A stretch of 64,000 nt of DNA. Origin: Mesostigma viride (lineage: Eukaryota > Streptophyta > Mesostigmatophyceae > Mesostigmatales > Mesostigmataceae). This document shows, one piece after another, positions 42,201 through 50,121 of this stretch (positions are counted from its first letter, which is position 1; every line of letters starts with the position of its first letter). Below the pieces are notes generated by a model. That model did not search any database and had not been told where the DNA came from. It saw only the letters and a list, made by a program, of their open reading frames with translations. The stretch is from NCBI GenBank assembly GCA_009746045.1, contig RPFO01001007.1, positions 1 through 64,000 on the forward strand. Reading direction: 5' to 3'. The position numbers and the translations under genes were made by a program.

Positions 42201-42256
42201 CCCGCCATCTCGGCGAAGTGGACCGTCTTGATGCCCGCGGCTGGACACTTGTTCAT
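36218..42256 (-). CDS. pol: Gypsy Pol: protease - C5-DNA methyltransferase - RT - RNase H - integrase - PHD finger
   Basis: 2012 aa, uninterrupted. Retropepsin about 245-345 (LDSGA; ALLGVDVL). C5-cytosine methyltransferase about 485-805: motif I FAGIGGG (492-498), motif IV GWECQGLS with catalytic Cys583, motif VI ENV (626-628), motif VIII RLR (666-668) in a YWTN context, then a target-recognition-like segment and motif X (LIGQAM). A hydrophobic stretch lies at 851-868. RT follows about 960-1210 with YIDD (1130-1133), then RNase H, then integrase with an HHCC zinc domain and a DDE core. At about 1940-1988 there is a PHD finger (CQVC...CDQC...HMQC...CPVC). The ATG overlaps the Gag stop (TGATG). 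The enzyme could methylate its own cDNA or target chromatin, and the PHD finger may bias integration; both are inferences. Confidence 0.92.
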   Translation of the reverse strand: MNKCPAAGIKTVHFAEMAGKTDSMEAQVAAIKHGEEATAPPNQFETVYREDPFWAPMPGDVEINAAEATKGKQARSPLSFQQAPMLPAGQLPASFSMPLAGVQSAFEHANPAGLEQRRRLAPVYPMPFIVDVPMFSARQVVDTFGQKGVEWLGSVVSEIQLFADGHDVRTLRNSESVTYGRQPVEAAVPVVQAGVVSTSSQQRTSAVPQVPTVVPYPNGEPSMAFQAVGACGDVWSDMVTCPLVGAVKLDSGAQPLVISTDLATMLNLTYENGGLVESPVSVSGWQGPASKPYAMTAVKVNVIFNPLRASSMTTVSAYALVVNKCGYSALLGVDVLARAMVQVDYRAEEASYIPDWDGAGLKRASVPVSCFSSSAGAARLNPSAAAGVVEVSMVEVRAAGSSAWDKHRTVLPQPTASIAKMRTQWSLDAVTSTRQLAMRKRVTEAVITIPQMASHGLTLLQPGVSEAQGNFSAAILPQAPDFAKGAVVLELFAGIGGGIAGFLAAGGVCRKLIAVEPSHKARQVYFSHCGVLSREYPAQFPPSAWRDPFGECPQDIRAIGEVQVQQLLRRHHAIDLVIAGWECQGLSQAGQGRGLADPRSALFWELLRVVGLLQSRQPHPPAYLFENVVAGDSPHQAVREDWATIVALLGEPIVCDNAGLGGLTHRLRAYWTNVACATDVQAVLGAVARQHPSVSAEVALPSHLVTQKVDSEDRPPYARVNRVGSPMCALPTLVSYQGSTAYRDRGKGLVWDTTTGLLVQPPAEFREASMGFHVGASALPGVLESERWSLIGQAMSVLQVGYVLLASVAVRQSGGASPANPPQQVEARAAKLKRPAATGTSSAWGWRLRQVWTIILMTALLTSTVLAGEPTLHRVIHRAAREAPAVGVTPGVAAFSLFHDDAARAPHLEAHAVAVGDPADTHPWAIGEHLSDAQRSAMLKWLGTARGAFAFTSDELGCFNGGTMRVPLDTDTPLFRRQHRLSQAELDFVAEQCKELEDAGIIRQSSSSYAAAVVVAPKKDAITGAWTGMRMATDLRLLNAHTPVDRYPMPRVDDVLDKISPHVKFVSSLDLRSGFHQIAVAPEDQRKLAFWGGGNLYEWVRMPFGHRNASAVFQRAMDKVLAGLPFAACYIDDVIVFSATFEEHLAHLEQVRLALEEHNMRLHPEKCKFAQRTLSFLGHQIVPGGRTPDAAKVESIVQAAVPTDVSGVRAYLGLAGYYRGYIENFSSKVKPLTELLKKGCVWAWGPAQQRAIETIKQELTSAPILRAPDYALPFVLYTDWSKVGLGAVLAQKDGDGREHVIAYASRSNNPAESRYSSYEGEALAVVWAIKHFRPYLVGRVFTLVTDHQPLQWLMTNTNLTGKLARWAMIIQEYHMTIVHRAGKDHVNADVLSRYAMPTTVDHTGARAMGAEGSSGSVVFVNAAGYAADDEEEAWWRSVEYSVADFGISDDPVRPSPFTPSKAVCAMEEGRSLSFDIDPSLQQLIAVQALLARSSLADCYTADIWLDGRVLEQVQGAVLTPTPVDWTPAQKATELNRVQHRAATYGWEDGVLYKLLGKRRVVVPPPDKRVAIVQAYHERYGHLGGNRTLSLVRTSYWWNNMRHTVAQVVASCVPCARTKANFSADHGAKELMSLPIKGLFYRWHVDLCGPFQESPDGNLYVMVCVESFSKWVELIPIADKHAATTAKHFADIITRFGAPAEVVTDQGGEFRGEFQELLDGCLIDHRRTSREHPQANGLAERLVQTVKQALRKWSLQVPESARWDRELAWIAMGYRMSPQESLATFSPYFLLFGRNPLLPTEAQVAHPEPMAFDNAQQFLVEVLARAETFKKVMPIAMNNLFIAQHRDSLRYAQRRGGAYMARQLRFRPGQYVFLRTQLKHTLDVEAGPTILRIVAIKPSGVAILEGADGSRTTDNLSNLSPCSLPNLVHDLQPHTSRRVKDAQCQVCHRVDQAESMLLCDQCNCGWHMQCLQPVVTSIPEGDWFCPVCTAAQFTSRSLTAVTAALVLVRSLSS

Positions 42257-44064
42257 CAGGTGCCACTTCGTGTCTGCCCCATGCGGCTTCGTGCAGCGGC
42301 TTGGACACTCGCGACTAAGGTGCCCATCCTTGTCGCAAAGGAAGCAGCCCGATTTGCGCGCATCCGTCCTAGTACCCGTCTGTGAGGACGTGCCCCCCCA
42401 GCTCGCGTCGGGGCGGCAGCGTCTTTGTTGCCGCCAGCGGCGTTACCCTGGGTTGCATCATGCGATGAGGCGTTGCGAGACCCCCCTTGGTTCCTGCTAG
42501 CACCGTGGCCGCCTTGCGGGCGCGCTTGTCTTGTGGCAGACGACTCACCCGACTTGGCCTTGGTCAGCGCGTCGACCTTGGCCTGCAGCTCGGCCACCAC
42601 CGTGCTTACCGAGATCCGGCCTTGCGCGTGTCGTCGCATCATGGCCCTGACCTCAATGCACAGTGACCGCAATCGCCACGGCTGGCCGTTGGGCGGCGTG
42701 GGCAGCTCCATCTCCTTGGAGCCTAGCGCTTGCAGCCATTTCTGACACGCCAGCTTTTCGGACCAGTCCTCCACTTCGCCGGCGAACTCCATGAGGCGCT
42801 CGTAAGATTGCTCCGGGGTTTCACCCTCGGCTATCTTGAAACTGCGCCACTCACGCTCTGCCTTGATGGTCTCCACCGGGTATTCCTGGCGAAGGAGGCC
42901 CCACAGTTCCTCGGCAGGGTCGACACCATACATGATGTTGTCATAGTCGGGCTGGCCACGCCCGTCGAAGCCGAACCACACGTCCGTGTGACGCGTGTAC
43001 AGCGAGACCTCTCTCCACTGCTCCACCAGCCTAGCCACTCGCCTCAGCGTAAGGCCGTGAAAGAAAAAATGCATGTTGTTCATCACAAACTCATGCATTA
43101 CAGCGCCTTGCGTAGTCATGTATTGCAGATCAATCCATGACTTGTACGCGTTGTAGGCCTGCGCCAGCGTGGCCAGATTGCCGGTTGTGGAGAACTTCTC
43201 GCGCATGTCCACCCGTGGTAGGGTGGGCATCTTCGCGCCTTCCGGTATGAGGCGCACCCTTTGCGGGTACTGCACCCCATCGGCATCCTCCGGCGGTCGC
43301 TGAGCTGCGCGTCCCTGCGCCAGCGTGCTTGGTCGTGCTGCCTCCCGTACTCGGAAAGCCAGCGGCGTGGTTATGTCCTCCATGGGCGGAATGCGCCCGA
43401 TTGGCACACTTGACCACCGTGCAGTCGACCCGCCGGTCAGCGCCCCACCGCCTCGCCCAAACGGAATTGAGGCCCCGCCTGGCAGCATGCGTCCTGGTGC
43501 ACCCCTGTGTGGGTCCATCGCGCGCGCCAGCCCTGCCCCGTTCTCCTCGTGCAATCCGTCTCGCGCTTGATCGAAAGGCAGGCGCCTGGGCGCCAGCGTA
43601 TACTCGCCCCGTGGCTGACCATCCGCCTCACCAAGCAAGTCGTGTTGGGTTAGCGACCCAGCCAAAACCCCCGGTTCCATCGAAGCCCTTCCCGCCGCAT
43701 TACCTGAGGTTGGCGGCTGGTCCCGCTCCCTCGGCTCCGCGGCAACACCACTGGGGCCCGGCATCGATGCCTGCCCGTCCCATGGTGTGGACTGCAGATG
43801 ACGACCCTCTACGGCCACCAATCTGTCGGTCACTTCCCGCATCTGCAGCGCCAATTGCTGCTGCAACTGTTGCGACTGTTGCTGCATCTGCGCTTGCATC
43901 TGCGCGAACAGCGCCACCATACTCAGCGGCGCTTCTTGGTCGCGACTCTCACCCACTGCGGGTACGGCGGGAGGAATCCCGCCATTCGACCCCGGAGCGG
44001 ACGTGTCGGCATCTGCTCTATTTGCATCTGCCATGGCTCGAGTCTGCGCTCGCGTCAGTGGCAT
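42256..44064 (-). CDS. gag: Gypsy Gag
   Basis: About 602 aa from the ATG at 44064 (the frame is open further upstream from a TTG). Ala/Pro leader, Gln-rich coiled coil (MQAQMQQQSQQLQQQLALQM, about residues 50-75), and a capsid region with AEREWRSFKIAEGETPEQSY typical of retrotransposon Gag. The zinc knuckle CFLCDKDGHLSREC is encoded at about 42290-42335 but in the Pol frame, upstream of the Pol ATG. So either ribosomes shift into that frame (a run of seven G lies at about 42393 on the coding strand) or one base is missing in this copy. The Gag stop overlaps the Pol ATG. Confidence 0.82.
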   Translation of the reverse strand: MPLTRAQTRAMADANRADADTSAPGSNGGIPPAVPAVGESRDQEAPLSMVALFAQMQAQMQQQSQQLQQQLALQMREVTDRLVAVEGRHLQSTPWDGQASMPGPSGVAAEPRERDQPPTSGNAAGRASMEPGVLAGSLTQHDLLGEADGQPRGEYTLAPRRLPFDQARDGLHEENGAGLARAMDPHRGAPGRMLPGGASIPFGRGGGALTGGSTARWSSVPIGRIPPMEDITTPLAFRVREAARPSTLAQGRAAQRPPEDADGVQYPQRVRLIPEGAKMPTLPRVDMREKFSTTGNLATLAQAYNAYKSWIDLQYMTTQGAVMHEFVMNNMHFFFHGLTLRRVARLVEQWREVSLYTRHTDVWFGFDGRGQPDYDNIMYGVDPAEELWGLLRQEYPVETIKAEREWRSFKIAEGETPEQSYERLMEFAGEVEDWSEKLACQKWLQALGSKEMELPTPPNGQPWRLRSLCIEVRAMMRRHAQGRISVSTVVAELQAKVDALTKAKSGESSATRQARPQGGHGASRNQGGSRNASSHDATQGNAAGGNKDAAAPTRAGGARPHRRVLGRMRANRAASFATRMGTLVASVQAAARSRMGQTRSGT

Positions 44065-44360
44065 GCACCAGCTGACCGATGGGCAAAACAAGAACCAACA
44101 AGCCTAGGTTTCGCTGAGAAGAAGCAACAACCAAAGGCTTTATAACAGGTGTCAAGGATAACGACTCGACTAGCCTGCCAGAAAAAGACAAGAGCCAGCA
44201 AATTCTGGCTAGTTCTATTTTCTTAAAATCTGTCTCAAGACACTTCCTTTACAAACTGTCAGCCAGGCCGTTCCCTGTACTGCTGATGGTTGCTAAACAC
44301 TAAAGCCAACGTCTTGGCTTCGAACAGAAGGAAGCAGACTACCGGGTAGTCTCTTCGAGT
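44065..44360 (-). other. Gypsy 5' leader with hairpin near the expected primer site
   Basis: Leader between the terminal block B and gag. Next to the block, where a primer-binding site is expected, the coding strand reads CTCGAAGA then the perfect hairpin GACTACCCGGTAGTC (44337-44351). No good match to a tRNA 3' end was seen, so self-priming or an unusual primer is possible. The same sequence occurs in copy 1 at about 1385-1399. Confidence 0.45.
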
Positions 44361-45497
44361 AAAGAAAGGAGGGCTCTCAGCCGAGGACAAGGAACTGTCC
44401 CTCGTGCCTGATGACCACCTTATTGCCTCCCCTGCTATAGAATAATGCTTTCACAACACACACTTTGCACAGTCTGATGATGAAGCCGCACATGCGGAAT
44501 TTATTGAGAAAGTTAATACAATTACAACACGTTGATAGTCTCAATATCGATGCACTCCATGCTCACGAGCCCGCAGTTAGGCAGCGCTCCATGACATGCT
44601 ACCGGCCTTGCTCCCAAGGAAAGGGAGAAACACGAAGGCCACTAACGAGAGACTCGAAGAGACTACACGCTGCGTGAGAGTCCTCTTCGACTATGAACCA
44701 AACCATTCGTCATGCCACACGCATGACACACGCCACACTTGTCAGTCCAGCCAGGAATGCCAAAACTATCTTGCTGCCTGAACCATGCGAATAGAAACCG
44801 CATTCCAGTTGCCGTCCTGGCTTTCTACCACACATGCCAACAAAAGCAGGAAGGCATCCCGACAAATCTAAATTGCTACCCTGTTGCCGATCTCATCTCC
44901 TAGAGGCTCCGGCATTTCTGTCCCTGGGAATGTCCGACATTGAGTCACGTCCAGCAAGGTCGAAGCATAATATCCTTCAGACAATCTGCACGCTCACACC
45001 TTGCGTGTGAGTGGCCCAGCAAACATTGCGTCTAATCGTTCCTTTCTAGAAGAAATCCCTTTTTAGGGCTGCCAGCGATTTCGCATTCATTCCAGCGATC
45101 TGGCTCCGCACCGCAAATTGTCCTTTTCCATTTTCTGTCCAGTCCTCATAACGTTGACCCGCTATTCTACACCACAAAGACACCTGGCCTGTCAATAGCC
45201 TCGGCGCTGTTGAAGTCCAGCAGTACAGCTTCAGCTCCAGCTGTCCACTAACACGCGTATGATCCTCTCGACGCTGCACACTTGTGCTGCCGTCCGCTCA
45301 AGTCAGTGCTGCGCGCCCAGCTGTGCCTGGCCCGGCGCGCGTGCACGTACACTTTCGTCCGCTCTTATGCTGCAAGTGCTAGTGTCCCCCCCCGCTCACT
45401 AGCCTTTGTCGAAAATGCGTAGAAGACAAATTCCTTGCGCACGTCACCGGTCTTGTGCATAGTGGGCGCCCGGATGACATAGCGCGCGTCCGTGACA
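44361..45497 (-). repeat. Block B at the 5' end (coding sense) of the gypsy
   Basis: 1137-bp block B without an accompanying A. It ends GTGACA and is followed by target duplication GGTG and then CACC, completing the inverted-repeat tip. Confidence 0.85.
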
Positions 45498-45585
45498 GGT
45501 GCACCTAGCGCGGGGCGCGCGATAGGGCAAGGTCATCGCGTCGGTTGAGTCGGCCCGCTGTCGGCCCGCTGTCAGCCCGACGTTC

Positions 45586-46098
45586 TCACGGGCGCCGCGC
45601 GGATGTCAGTTCCAGCAGGATGGCGAAGGTGTCCCCTCCGAGGTCCAGCAGGTCGTGGCGCGCCGAGGGCAGCGCGTGGATCTGCACCCGCACCGTGGAC
45701 ACGCTGGAGATGGGCGGGACGAACGCGACGATCTCGTCCTTGAGGTGCGGCGTGTACACCTCGACCCCGTTGGGCACGACGACGAAGTGCGACTTGCCGC
45801 CGTAGAACCGGTGGGGGTGCATGGCCGCGTCCTCGGTGGCGGGGTCCGCGGTCGTCGCGGGCACGGCCGTCTGCACCTTGTCGACGTCGCGGTCGCCCAG
45901 GCGGAGCGAGACGGCGGTGGAGGATTCGGAGGTGGCGGGGATCTGGGCGTAGACGAGGCGGCAGGTCTCGACGTCCTTGAGCGGCGTGGGCAGGTGGAAG
46001 GTGTCGTATCCCTTCTTGTTGTTTCCGGTGACGAGCACCCTGTGGGTCGCGCGGGCGGGCGCCAGGAGGTCGGGGTTCGTGGTCAAGGAGGAGGACAT
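45586..46098 (-). CDS. Viral protein of unknown function (possible capsid-associated fold)
   Basis: 170 aa from the ATG at 46098; the longer upstream frame overlaps the divergent gene and is noise. A TATA-like ATTATACC (minus strand) lies about 20 bp upstream. The sequence looks beta-rich: YDTFHLPTPLKDVETCRLVY is followed by AQIPATSES, and several VxVxxHxL strands lie near the end. This pattern recalls small jelly-roll virion proteins of NCLDVs, but I cannot place it in a family. It is divergent from 46343. Confidence 0.5.
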   Translation of the reverse strand: MSSSLTTNPDLLAPARATHRVLVTGNNKKGYDTFHLPTPLKDVETCRLVYAQIPATSESSTAVSLRLGDRDVDKVQTAVPATTADPATEDAAMHPHRFYGGKSHFVVVPNGVEVYTPHLKDEIVAFVPPISSVSTVRVQIHALPSARHDLLDLGGDTFAILLELTSARRP

Positions 46099-46342
46099 CG
46101 CTGCCGGGACCGGCCGGGAGGTATAATGATACGGCAGATATTCTCCGACGGATCCGTCGTCCGGATGTAGGAATTTCGCTCCCACGCGTCCGCCGCGCGC
46201 TCCGCGCGCTCCGGGCCGCGAGATAAAGCGACTCGCCGGCCAGGGAGATGGGAGGAATGGCGGAGGGAGGTGGCCTCGGCGCGCGCGAACCGCCAGCTCG
46301 CGGAATGAGTCGCGCGATCCGATCGCGATTATATGTGCGGAC
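46099..46342. promoter_or_regulatory. Divergent viral promoter region
   Basis: Gap between the divergent genes at 46098 and 46343 with TATA-like boxes near each start: GGTATAATGAT at about 46121 and GATTATATG at about 46327. Confidence 0.45.
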
Positions 46343-46904
46343 ATGGTAACTGGACTCGGGATGTCGCTCCCCGTCGTGACCATCGATCGTCTCATGCCGT
46401 CGGAGACCGAGACCGGGACGGCGGAGGGTTTCTGGCTGAACCTGAGCGGGCGCTTGTACGACGATTTCGAACGCGAGGGGATGCAAGGCTTCGTGGACAA
46501 ACTGGGTCGCTACTGCCTCGTGTTCAACTCGTACGAGGACGAGTTGGAGGAGGAACGTTGCGCGAGGCGCGTGGTCGACGAGCTCCTGTGTCGCAGGGTC
46601 CCGTTCAGCGTCGAGTTCTATCGCGGGCCTAAGGGTCCGAGCGACGCGGATCGCGTGTACTGGAGGAGGTGGGAGTCGCACATCGACATAACTCGGCCCG
46701 AGGTGCGCGTGATACGAGCCCACGTGGAGAGGCCGCACAAGGACCCCGAGGTGTACCGGTCCGTCCCGCCGCCCGACCAGTTGCGGATAGGGCGATACTC
46801 GTTCTCCGCGGCGTACCGCCGCCTCCTCCACGACTATTGCAAGGACTTCACCGTGTACGAACTGGTCGGGGCGTACGAAGGGGAGAACGAGAACCTGCCC
46901 TCTA
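46343..46904 (+). pseudogene. Unknown viral protein, 3' end displaced by copia insertion
   Basis: 187 native codons remain. The present stop (AGT TAG) is supplied by the first bases of the copia LTR. Across the 5-bp target duplication cctct the original frame continues at 55403 for about 33 codons to a stop near 55500, so the last part of the protein was removed. The remaining protein is charged, with several conserved-looking Tyr/Arg blocks; no family recognised. An alternative start is the Met at 46361. The truncated product may still be made. Confidence 0.6.
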
Positions 46905-47358
46905 GTTAGATGAGATGCTTAGGCTGACACACGGATTTCCGGCCTGCGCGCCGCGTATTGCCTACCGCGGCTGAGCGGGACACCTCAGTACAGTACGGCA
47001 GGGTGTACGGTACTGAGGTGTCATGTGGACCGATGTGCGGTTAGTGCCAGACTGTTCCTAGGTGCTAGCTCGACCCGCCAGGTCCGGTGTAGCCGGGCCT
47101 GACGGGCCGAGTCTTAGCTGGTTGCTAGTGACGTGGTCGCATGGCATTGCAGTGTACAGTTGTCCACTGGTCGTGTGCTGCAGGTAGCACCACCATAGGC
47201 ATATAGGCGTAGCACTGGGGAGTGCCACAGCACCCGAGTCTGCCCAGTTCCATTCTGAGCCCTCAGCTTTCATCGCTCTCTCATTGTATTATTGTAATAC
47301 AATCATCATTCGCTCTCAGCTTTCGCAGTTGTTCGTCGTCCCTAGTCTCCATCCAACT
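46905..47358 (+). repeat. Left LTR of the copia-like element
   Basis: 454 bp, AGTTAGATGAG...CATCCAACT. It differs from the right LTR by a single T indel near 46920 as far as I compared, so the insertion is recent. It contains a hairpin-forming pair ACACCTCAGTAC...GTACTGAGGTGT at 46980-47021. Confidence 0.9.
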
Positions 47359-47403
47359 TGGACTGAAAAGTTCGATATTTTTTTTACAAGCAAAAAAAAA
47401 GAT

Positions 47404-49777
47404 ATGGCTTCCAACAACGGCAACAACGGCAACAACAACAAGGGGAAGGCGCCTGCCAGGCGCACCTCACCCCGCCTTTCGCCGGAGGGCACGCCCTCCA
47501 CCACCGATGCGAGGGTGACGCCCAACGTCACCTTCCGCACGGTGGTCGCTGACCAACCCAGGCGTCGGGGCCCGCAGGTGGGGCCCGGCGCCCGGGGGAT
47601 GGCGAGCGGTCGGCCGTTTGCCACTGGCGGTTCGTCCGCCATGGCACCTGGGGGGCAGGTCCCCCGGGCACGACGTTCCCCCGTCGCAGGTGACGGGGGT
47701 CGTGAGCGGAGTGATTCCTCCGAGGAGGATGGCGAGGTGCGCCTGCGAGGCCTCGGCCTTCGCTTGAGCTTTCGTCGCAGACACCTGCGACGTCTGGCAA
47801 CCTTTCCGTGGGCCGACAGATGGCCACCATGGACATTGACCGGTATGGGGAACATGTTCCGCCCCCGGTCATGTTCGGGCGCCCACCCCATTTTCTCCCC
47901 CTTGGGGAGGACGACATCCCGGCGTTCATTGCGGTGAACGGCCGGATCATGCTCAACGTTTTCAGTTGCTTCCAGATGAGGAGATACACGCGATAGAGGT
48001 TCATCGGGTGCACTCGCTGATCGAGGGGCGTCTTAGGATGCAGTCCCACTGGTTCAGGTGGCGGTTTGGCTGTACTGTTTCGCCAATCGGCCGAGGCACA
48101 ACCCCGGCACTGTTGATCAGTGGGCGTCCAGGCAGCGCCAGAGAGAGGCGCTGCGCGTGGTCTCCAGACCAGAGATCGCGCTGACTCCGTTGCCAGCGTG
48201 GCCCCAAGTCACGCCAGTTGGCTGGGGCCCGGATAGGCGTGAGGCGGCTGCGATGCCGCCTGCGACGGGGCGCGGGGCGGCAGACGCCCCCAACACGCCC
48301 ATGGGTGGTGAAGCCACCCAGGACCCTCTGGCAGGTCAGAGGGTCCAACCTCAGCCGCAGGCTCCCCCGCCCAGCGTGGGGGGCCAGGTGGCTGAGGAGG
48401 CCACCGGGGTCGCAGGGACCCCGGCGGCGACACAAGCGCCCGGGGTCGCAGGGACCCCGGCAGCGACGCCGGCGCCTCCGGCGCTGGCGGGGGATGCAGC
48501 CCCCATGGAGGGTGTCACGGGCACCTCCAGCGGCTCTGGGGGGCAGGCCCCCTCTAGTCGCAACAAGGACAAGTCCCTGGCAGGGCCGGAGGGGCCCAGG
48601 GTCCCACCGCAGCTGGGCAGCAACCAGCACTGCTGGAGGGCGACCTGCAAGGTCGCGACTTCATCACCCTGGTGATGAGGCCGTGTGGCGTGCCATACAG
48701 ACAGCCACAGCCTCCTTCCGTGGGCTGGCCGACAGGAGCCAGCAGATGCACGTCGCGGAGGCGGGCAGCCTGGTGTGTGCAATCATCACGCACATCCTGG
48801 GCCTGCCCAACCTCCAAGAGGGCACACGCAGGGTGTGCGACGACCTGCTGCCTGCCCTGCAGGCTCTCCTCTCAGGGAGGAGGGTGCAGGGCAGCAGGGT
48901 GCGTCTGGTGCGTTTGCTGGAGCTCCTACACAACGCCATCCTGAGAGGGGCGGGTAGGTGGCTAACTCTGCCTACCTGGTTGCATCAATCTTACTAACCC
49001 TACTGACGATGAAGTGTCCCTCTCTCCCACCTTCCATGATTGGGAGGAGGCCCGCAGCAGGAGGCGGGAAGTGACACACACTCACACCCCCACCAGCCCA
49101 CCCCTATGTTGTCTAACCCTCCTACACAGCCCATGTTTGCCCATCCTGCTCAGCTCACTCAAGTAGCACTTCCCTCTCAGCAGGTCTCTCCTGTGAATGC
49201 TGCAGCAGCAACACCATCTTCTCCCTCTCCCCCTGCATCCCCCTCTAGGTTGCCCACTTACAATGAAAACCGTCCTGTGGATAGGATTAATGTCAGGGGG
49301 CTGCCTGAGGGGTATACTAGGGAGCAGGGGAATCATGCACTTCTCTCTCTGCAGCTGGCTAGGGAGGAACTGAATGTCAAGAATTGGTTTGGATCTCTCA
49401 TGCAGGGGGATTTCTACCATCAGTCCTCTTCTCAGATTCAGAATCTCATTCTTGTCTTCCAGCGTAGGTATCCCAAGTGGCAGGACACGCAGGCTAGGGC
49501 AGTTTGGGAGGCTTTCATGAAGGAGCTAACTGACCTCCTCTCCACCCCCTCATCTGTGGACATATATGGGGCATTCAGGTGGGTAGAGGAATACAGGGTC
49601 ACATCAGTGGACTATGTGGCTGAGACAAAGAAATATGAGCTAGCCATCAAAGCACGTCCTGATGTCCAGCAGCTAGATCACAAGTTCTTGCTGCGTTCTT
49701 CCTTGAGAAACTCAAACTTGACAAAAACACCTACGCTATGCTTGCCACAGGAATGGCAAAGTACTGGGAGGACATGA
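47404..49777 (+). CDS. gag: Copia-like Gag region, broken into several frames
   Basis: Starts at the ATG at 47404 with Asn-Gly-Asn repeats and a basic Pro/Arg stretch. The protein-like reading then changes frame: a Pro/Ala-rich linker (about 48060-48670), a helical block (EAVWRAIQTATASFRGLADR, about 48680-48960), and a capsid-like block at 49210-49690 (LAREELNVKNWFGSLMQGDF followed by YHQ). Near 49690 the frame shifts again into the long Pol ORF, whose first residues complete Gag. As an intact protein this would be a long Gag; the present copy is disrupted, or the assembly has indels. Confidence 0.55.
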
Positions 49778-50073
49778 AGGAGGCATTGGATTATATCAAG
49801 CTGGCCTTGGCTCCCCTTAGCCAGGGGGCCATGGGCACCTCTGTAAAGAGGGTCAGGGGGGAAGAGAGGGAGGAGGAGGATAGGGAGAGGGAAGACAGGA
49901 GCAAGAGACCTGTCACTATGGCAGAAGTCAAGTCCCTGCTGGGACAAATGTTTAAGGGCAAGGGCAAGGGCAAGGGCAAGGGCAAGGGCAAGGGCAGGGG
50001 CTGGGGCAAGGGCAAGGGTAAGGGGCAGTCTCCCTCCAAGGGGGGCAGCTCCAGCAACAACAACAACAACAGT

Positions 50074-50121
<48 letters not shown>

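Larger units (their letters stand above)
34768..45497 (-). mobile_element. Ty3/gypsy retrotransposon with DNA methyltransferase, PHD finger and split terminal repeats
   Basis: 10.73 kb element coding on the minus strand, flanked by the 4-bp target duplication GGTG (34764-34767 and 45498-45501) and ending TGTCGCG...CCGTGACA. In plus-strand order it is A (34768-34910), B (34911-36046), gc, A (36049-36191), internal, B (44361-45497), instead of LTR-internal-LTR. The polypurine tract (seven G on the minus strand) directly abuts A at 36192, and the interior starts beside B at 44360. It encodes Gag and a 2012-residue Pol. A second copy forms the left edge of the window. It inserted in the tip of the long inverted repeat, not in a gene. 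Confidence 0.9.

Noticed and set aside
34768-45497. Tyrosine-recombinase (DIRS/PAT) identity suggested by the split repeats
   Set aside because: Pol clearly has an HHCC zinc domain and DDE integrase core and the element has a 4-bp target duplication, so it is not a DIRS element despite the repeat layout.
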